Source: Coix lacryma-jobi var. lacryma-jobi (lineage: Eukaryota; Streptophyta; Magnoliopsida; Poales; Poaceae). From it: DNA of 64,000 bases. The stretch is from NCBI GenBank assembly GCA_009763385.1, contig VDCT01000297.1, positions 248,001-312,000 on the forward strand, written 5' to 3'. How positions within the stretch are numbered: the first letter of the stretch is position 1; every line of letters starts with the position of its first letter. The notes beneath the pieces were generated by a model that saw only the letters and a list, made by a program, of their open reading frames with translations, made no database searches and was not told where the DNA came from. Of the stretch, positions 57,209-64,000 are shown in pieces. The position numbers and the translations under genes are program-made.

Positions 57209-59869
57209 ATGGCTTCGTCCCCTCCTTCGTTCTCGGCTAGTGTCGTCGTCTGGTTCGGGAGCCTCGAGTTCCTGGCCACCGGCAACGGCAACGAGCTAAC
57301 CCTGCTCTCCACGGAGAGCCCGAGCGGAGGGCGTGTCACGCCACCTCGCGCGGGGGGCGTGGCGCGTCGCCCGCACCACCACGCGTCGCCACCTCGCGAG
57401 CGGCGCCGTCGTCACCATCGACGTCGGGCACGGGCGGTGCCCGCGGCGCACTCCCATTTCCCCGCGGCTGACGCAGAGTCCCCGAGGGGAAACCTGCCCG
57501 GCGCGCGGCCGGAGACTTCCAGGGCGCATGCGCACTCCCCCAGCGAGTTCGCGTTCGTCACGCGCACGGACCGGGAGCCTGGCCAGAGGCCCCCGAGCCG
57601 TGCTCCGTCGACACCACCAGGCCTCCTCCCGCACGGGGTGTACCGCGCCTGACGCCAGCGGTTCCCGTTTGGCCTCAACAACTCCGCGGCTGTTTACGCC
57701 CACCGCCTCGACGAGCGCCGTCAGGACCGGGCGGCCGCAGAGCGGGAGGAGCGTCCGGGCGTACTCCTACGAGCCACCACCGACCTGGAGATCGTCTACC
57801 CCGCGCACGTCGACCGCGGCCTCTCACGAGCCGTCGAGCCACCTCGTCGTGCCACCTTCGGGGAGTGGTACCGCGAGCTGCAGTCCCGGCACGAGCCAGG
57901 GCAGCGCGGCATCAGCAGCTCCGACTCCGATGAGTATGACTACCACGACCCTGACCTCTGGGACCCCACCAGGGAGTGCTTCCAGCTCGAGGGGGTCGTA
58001 GACGACGCAGAGGACGACGGCGACGACGACACCAGACCGGCGCTCAACCTCGAAGAGCCCGGAAACGTGGCTGCAGCAGGGGGATCACGCGTTCAGGGGA
58101 GGAACGAACCCCCGACACCGGCTGCACCATCTCAGCACGGCGACGACCGGGCGGCGCAGCTCGCGCAGCTGCGGGAGGCCATCGCCAAGGCTGAGGAGGA
58201 GCGACAACGCCTGTTGCAACTCGAGAAAACTATAGCACAGGAACCAGCCCAGCCTCGAGGCGCCGGTGTTCGTGGCTGCGCTCGAGAGGTCCACCGGCAG
58301 ATCCTCGAGGACGGGGCACCAGCACGCCCCGAGGTGCGTTTTCCGCGAGCCGGGCAGAACGTGGTGGCGGCGGCAATGCTGCTCCGTGATCTACCCGCCG
58401 TCTCCAACCCTGACGCCAGGCGCATGCTTGGGGAAATGAAGAACCTCCTCGAGACAGCCGCTGTGCAGCAGGCGGAGAGCTCAGCCTCGCGGCGGCGCGG
58501 GGCGGCCTCGGGGAAACCAGCAGACACGCCCCGCAACGAGCGCGAGATGTCTGTCCACCAGCCGGACGCCTCTCGAGCTAGGCCAGTCTGGGAACGGATC
58601 GTCGACAATCGGCCACCTCGAGACCCTAATGACGCCCGCAACGACATCAACCGCCGGCGCAAGGACAAGGGGGCCCAAGAGCGTGGCTATAGCGCCCATC
58701 GAGGGGGGCGCTACGACAGTGACGAGGACCGGCAAGTCCTCGAGCCCCCGGGGCCCAGAGTCTTCAGCCGGGCCATCCGCAGCTCAACCCTCCCCGACCG
58801 CTTCCGACCACCGACCAACATCGTGAAGTATGACGGGGAGGTCAAGTCCAAGCTCTGGCTCTCGGACTTCCGCCTAGGCTGTCAACTGGGCGGAGCAAAG
58901 AGCGACGACCGTGTGATCATACGCCAACTCCCACTTTACCTCTCGGACACCGCCCGCCGGTGGCTCGAGGGGCTCCCGCCGGACCAAATCCACGACTGGG
59001 CCGACCTAGTCAGGGTCTTCGACGGGAATTTCAAGGGAACTTGCGTGCGCCCAGGCAACCCCTGGGATCTACGGCGTTGCAGGCAGGCAGCGGACGAGCC
59101 CCTTCGCGACTTTGCTCGGCGATTCTCGAAGCAGCGCCTCGAGATCCCCCACGTGCCTGATGAGGACGTCATCTCAGCGTTCCTCGCGGGCACGATATGC
59201 CAAGAGCTAGTTCATGAGCAAGGACGCTACCGTCCCAGGACGGTCGAGGACCTGATGGATCGTGTCACCAGCTTTGCCTCAGGCGACGAGGCAGTGGGGG
59301 CATTCTTTGGCCGCTCCACGGACAAAGGTAAGGCGGTGACCGCGCCGGAGGGCTCAAACAAGGGCAACGACGCCAAGAACCGCAACAACAACAACAACAA
59401 AAAGAAGAAGAATAAAAGCAAAGGTCAAAAGGCGAAGCGCGACGCCGACGACGACGACGATGAAGAAGTGCTCATGGGCGCCCTCGACCATAAGAAACCT
59501 CGAGGCCCCCCTGATGGGGCTGTTTTCGACCAGATGCTCGAGGATCCCTGCCCTTATCACAAGGGCCCCGTGAATCACAAGCTAAAAGACTGCCGACTGC
59601 TGAAGGGCTTCTACGCCAAGCTCGACGACAAGAAGGAGGACACGCCTAAGGGCAAGGACAACAAACGACGCGACGACGGGGACGCGGGTTTCCCCCCGGT
59701 GCGTGACTGCTTCATGATCTACGGGGGCCCAACCGTCGGGCTCTCAGCTCGGGAGAGGAAGAAGGAATGCCGGGAGGTCTTCGCACTCCGCCACGACACC
59801 CCCAGTACCTCGACTGGTCTGACGCGCCGATCACGTTCGACCGTAACGACCACCCGGACCATGTCGTAA
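57209..59869 (+). pseudogene. gag of the Tat-lineage gypsy element
   Basis: Reading from ATG 57209 is open to 59869 except for one TGA at 57650. The part after it contains YAHRLDERRQDR, an acidic stretch SDSDEYDYHDPDLWD and a coiled coil near 58180. The retrotransposon gag domain lies at about 58780-59290 (LPDRFRPPTNIVKYDG, ARRWLEGLPPDQI). A Lys/Asn-rich stretch is followed by a Cys/His motif near 59550 (CPYHKGPVNHKLKDC). Near 59803, in a run of C, the frame shifts; the correct continuation is the protease-RT frame. TGA at 57650 may stand for CGA. Confidence 0.85.
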
Positions 59870-61730
59870 ATCCGGGGGCGTACCCCCTCGTCGTCGAACC
59901 CGTCATCGTCGACGTACGGTTCTCCAAAGTGTTGATGGATGGGGGCTCGAGCCTCAACGTCATATACCTCGAGACTCTCGACCTTCTAGGGGTTTCGAGG
60001 GATCAGCTCCGACCCAGCGTCGGGGGGTTCCACGGAGTCGTACCAGGGAAGAAGGCTCACCCCCTCGGGCGCATCGACCTGCCGGTTTGCTTTGGCACGC
60101 CGACTAACTTCCGCCGGGAGACGCTCACCTTCGAGGTGGTTGGATTCCAAGGGACCTACCACGCCATCATCGGCCGGCCAGGCTACGCCAAGTTCATGGC
60201 GGTTCCCAACTACACGTACCTGAAGCTCAAGATGCCGGGGCCAAAAGGGGTCATCACCATCGACACCTCCTACAAGCACGCGTACCACTACGACGTGGAG
60301 TGCGTCGAGCGTGGGGAGGCCAACGTCCACCTCGACTCGCTCGAAGCCCTAGCGGCCCTGGCCACCGAAGAGGCCCCTGAAGCAAAACGTCACGCCGGCG
60401 CCTTCGAGCCGGCAGAGCACACCAAGCTGATACCCGTCGACCCGACCTCGACCGATGGCAAGACGCTGGCCATCAGTGCCAGCCTCGAGCCTAAATAGGA
60501 AGCGATGCTCGTTGACTTTCTCCGCGCGAACATCGACATGTTTGCGTGGGGCCCCTCGGACATGCCAGGCATACCGAGGGGAGTCGCCGAGCACGCCTTG
60601 GAGATCCAGGCCGGGTCCAGACCGGTGAAGCAACGCCTGCGCCGCTTCGACGAGGAGAAGCGCAGGATCATCGGCGAGGAGGTGCACAAGCTTTTGGCGG
60701 CCGGGTTCATCAAGGAGGTATTTCACCCAGAGTGGCTAGCTAACCCTGTACTAGTTAGGAAAAAGAATGGAAAAATGCGGATGTGTGTAGACTACACTGG
60801 TCTGAATAAAGCGTGTCCGAAAGTTCCATTTCCTTTACCTAGAATTGATCAGATTATCGATTCCACTGCAGGGTGTGAAGTACTTTCATTCCTCGATGCG
60901 TATTCCGGCTACCACCAGATTAGGATGAAAGAATCCGACGAGCTCGCTACCTCTTTTGTTACGCCTTTTGATATGTATTGCTACGTTACAATGCCCTTCG
61001 GCCTTCGAAACGTCAGGGCAATGTACCAACGTTGCATGCAGCATATCTTTGGCGAACACATAGGCAAAACCGTCGAGGCCTACGTCGATGACATCATGGT
61101 TAAAACCAAGAAAGTCGGGAACCTCATCAGCGATCTCGAGACCACGTTCGAGTGCCTCCGGGCCAAGAATGTGAAGCTCAACCCCGAGAAATGTGTCTTT
61201 GGTGTGCCCCGGGGCATGCTACTTGGCTACATTGTCTCACAACGGGGGATCGAGGCCAACCCCGAAAAGATCTCAGCAGTCACGAGGATGGGCCCAATTC
61301 GAGACCTCAAGGGCGTACAGAAAGTGACAGGCTGCCTAGCTGCTCTCAGTAGGTTCATCTCGAGGCTAGGGGAAAAGGCGCTACCTCTCTACCGCTTGCT
61401 AAAGAAGACGGAACGCTTTGCGTGGACCCTTGAAGCCGAGGACGCCCTAACCAAGTTGAAGGGGTTGCTGACTTCCGCGCCAATCCTCGTGCCACCACGA
61501 CCAGCCCAGGGTGACGATCCCCCCGAGTCCCTTCTCCTCTATGTGGCCACAACCACTCAGGTGGTCAGCGCGGTCATAGTCGTCGAGAGGCACGAGGAGG
61601 GTCGTGCGTTGCCGGTCCAACGGCCGGTGTACTTCACCAGTGAGGTACTCTCCGAGGCCAAGGTCCGGTACCCGCACATCCAGAAGCTGCTCTACGGCAT
61701 CATCATCACAAGGCGCAAGCTCCAGCACTA
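59804..61730 (+). pseudogene. pol of the Tat-lineage gypsy element (protease, RT, start of RNase H), interrupted
   Basis: Protease with DGGSSLNVIY near 59938; a TAG at 60496 lies between protease and RT where the family has Gln. RT follows with VRKKNGKMRMCVDYTGLN near 60760, LDAYSGYHQIRM near 60890 and YVDD at 61081-61092. The RNase H region begins near 61530. The frame ends at 61730, where a foreign LTR starts. The remaining RNase H, integrase and 3' LTR are not in the window. Lineage by PBS and RT resembles RIRE2/Retand. Confidence 0.88.
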
Positions 61731-62151
61731 TGTAACACCTCTGGTGTTTAATAAGTAATTAACCTGACATGTCATCATCATTAGTCTTTAATCATTCTTG
61801 CCATGCATTTAAGTTTGCTTAATTTTTGTGTAGATCTTGTTCAGTTAAGTGTTTTGATGCTGTGTTATGAGGACCAAAATTCAAAAATCAAAATAAAATT
61901 TAAATTCCTTTTGAAAAACCCCAAATTTCCAAACTCTAGTTTTACCCCTTTTTCTAATTCAAAAGTTGTTCAAAATTTGAAGTTGGTCCTTTTAGCAAAG
62001 TTGTAGATCTCAAATTCTAAACAACTTTGGTGTTTTTTGTTTTCTTTGTGCAGTTCAAAGTTTAGGAGTAATTTTCAAGATTTCAAAAGAAGAATAGGTT
62101 TTCACTGTGCACAGCTGGAGGACCCCTACCTCATCCTCACCCGGCCCCTAC

Positions 62152-62238
62152 CTCTCTTTGCCCGGACCCCCACCGTCCTTTTGCCCGGACCCCCACCGTC
62201 CTTTTGCCCAAACCCCCACCGTCCTTCGCCCGGACCCC
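62152..62238 (+). repeat. CCCGGACCCCCACCGTCC tandem repeats
   Basis: About four units of roughly 22 bp (CCCGGACCCCCACCGTCCTT, with variants) directly upstream of the TATA box at 62255, a likely promoter repeat. Confidence 0.75.
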
Positions 62239-62254
62239 GGCATCACCCCACGCC

Positions 62255-62262
62255 TATAAAAG
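62255..62262 (+). promoter_or_regulatory. TATA box of the inserted LTR
   Basis: TATAAAAG within CACGCCTATAAAAGCCACC, downstream of the tandem repeats. Confidence 0.7.
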
Positions 62263-64000
62263 CCACCAAGCTCCCCATTGCCGCCACCAACACTTCCTCG
62301 CCAACCCAAGCCATCAGGCAGCCCCAGCGCCCGCCAAGGCCGCCACTGCCTTCGCCTTGAGCTTCTCCACCTTCCCAAGCCACCAATTTCACCCCTCCGT
62401 CCTTTCCTTCGCCGGCGCAGCGACTCCCCTCCAAATCCGGCGAATCGCTCGAGCCTCACCCTCGAGCCAACCTTCGAGCCAACCCTCGAACCGCACACCC
62501 TCGAGCGTCCCCTCGAGCCACATCCCTCGAGCCGCATCTCTCGAACATGCCAAGGCCAGCCTCGAGCCTCACCCTCGAGCGTCCCCTCGAGCCTCACCCT
62601 CGAGCACGCCTGCGAACCGCGCCCCCTCGAAGCAGCCGAGCCCCACCCTCAGCCTCGGGCGAATCGCAGCCACCCTCGGACTGAGCCTCGAGCACGCCGA
62701 GGCTACCCTCGAGAGGTTAGCCGAGCCTCCGCCGAGGCCTCGCCACCATCGAGCTCCCGCCTCCGACCCTTGCACCGCCTCGCCGAGCCTCGTTTCCAAC
62801 TCCTGGTGAGCCCGCGAAGCTATCCCCACCCTCTGCCTTCCCAGCCGAGACCTCGAGCGACCGGTCCGCTGTCCGCCTTACAGGCAAGCGCGCCGAGCCT
62901 CGAGAGAAGCACAGTTTTCCTTTTCTTTTAAAAATATGAATAGTGTTTTGTTTTCTTCTTTTTGTGAGGTTTAATCTGTTGTTCTAAAAATCTTGAGATA
63001 AATGTTGTGTGTTCCTTGCTCTGTGTAGTATTTTAGAAAAATAAGAAACTCTACTTTTCTGCAAAGTTTAAAATATGAAAAATCCTCCTTTTAATTAATA
63101 AATGGATAGTTTTAGGTTTTTAGTAAAACATGTATAGCTCCAAAGGTCATGAAATTTGTTTTGTCATCTATTTACACCATGATGAACCTATGAGATTAAT
63201 TTGGTAAATTTTGGGACAACTGTATAAAATGATCTTTTAAAATAAATTAGGAAAAACAGAAAAGTAATCATGGTGTGACCTTTTGGATTGTTTGCTGTTC
63301 ATAGACCCCACCCCTCTGGTCTATGATGATTGTGATGCCTTGCAATGTTTTGTAAATAATGCTTAATAAGTTTGTTTAATCTTGCTTAAAAAGATAAAGA
63401 TAATTAATCTTTATGTCTATCCTAGAAGTTACTCACATGTTAGAAAGTTGTACTCTAGAATCAGTAGTCTTGTCCTGCACCTTAGCATGCATTCCATGGC
63501 ATCATGTTAAAGCATACATCATTTATCCACGTGTAGTATCCAAGAGTGTTGAAGTCGTGTTGATCAAGCTCTGGTGTTCACCATTGTCGAACGAGCCTCG
63601 GAGGAGGGTTCTTGTTGGACAGGCTTCGTCGAAAAAGACTTAACTTCAAGCAGCAAACGAACTAACTTGTGTCAATCTTTCTTGGATCTTATCTTCCCTG
63701 CAACGAAGGCAAGCCCCGGTGCATTTAACCCTTCCTTGGATTTATAAAATATTTTCCTTAAATGCTTTTGAGTTAAACTACTGCATTAGGTTATAGGAGT
63801 TGTGTGATGACCTATTACCTGCATTATTTACCTCCACCAGAAGATCCACCAGCCCTGCTTTAAAACTATTTGCAAAATGCTTAGTGATGCTATACTATAG
63901 ATTTGCAATAAAATGCCATTTTCAAAAGTGTGATCACTGAAAGAATCTTTATGGGAATTTGGCTTTACTTCCCGTTCGATGACTGCTTGCCTAGCTAGCA

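Larger units (their letters stand above)
61731..64000 (+). repeat. LTR of another retrotransposon inserted in the gypsy pol (Tekay/Del-like)
   Basis: Begins TGTAACACCTCTGGTGTT inside the RNase H region, preceded by CACTA as likely target duplication. It contains a TATA box at 62255 and CTCGAGCC-rich sequence at 62450-62800. No domain-bearing ORF is found. TGTAACACC ends are usual for Tekay/Del LTRs. Its right end is beyond the window. Confidence 0.65.

Overview
The window is nuclear DNA of a grass, most likely a panicoid such as sorghum, maize, sugarcane or Miscanthus. The evidence is intron-containing plant genes with GC-rich 5' ends, a growth-regulating factor with a miR396 site, TA- and TTA/TAA-flanked Stowaway/Tourist MITEs, and a dense nest of Sirevirus (Ty1/copia), Tat-type Ty3/gypsy, LINE and Mutator-like DNA. 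The species cannot be fixed from sequence alone.

Layout. 1-9.3 kb is a small gene island: a CASP-like membrane protein gene (+, 1025-4595) with a small element in intron 1, and an NPH3/RPT2-like BTB protein gene (-, 6019-8246). Both are recognisable over their full length but broken by several 1-2 nt indels. 9.3-13.9 kb holds a decayed Mutator-like transposase and a GRF-type zinc-finger ORF; two near-identical GC-rich hairpins flank the transposase. 14.0-43.3 kb is nested Sirevirus DNA: an LTR fragment (13965-14879), complete element A (+, 14880-27442), element B of the same family in opposite orientation with a truncated 3' LTR (-, 27443-38046), and the 3' part of a third family with an envelope-like ORF and 3' LTR (to 43276). 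43.3-46.3 kb is a 5'-truncated LINE. 46.3-53.9 kb is non-coding with several MITEs, two of them nested, and a 3.25-kb unit bounded by an 8-bp direct repeat. 53971-55166 is an intact three-exon growth-regulating factor gene, the only host gene here that looks functional. From 55.9 kb a Tat-lineage gypsy element runs (5' LTR, gag, protease, RT) until another LTR, probably Tekay/Del-type, interrupts it at 61731 and continues to the window end.

The host genes do not form a pathway: a plasma-membrane scaffold-like protein, a light-signalling/ubiquitin-ligase adaptor and a growth transcription factor simply lie between transposon blocks. The most interesting signals are in the Sireviruses. They are an LTR array of seven hairpins whose stems change sequence while staying paired, recurring CCGGACGC/GCGTCCGG arrays in LTRs of different families, a conserved gag/pol boundary with stop codons in both frames, and a strong bias of in-frame stops towards TAG. 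The two LTRs of element A differ mostly by 1-nt indels, so frameshifts in this window may partly be consensus errors and should not be read automatically as pseudogenisation.
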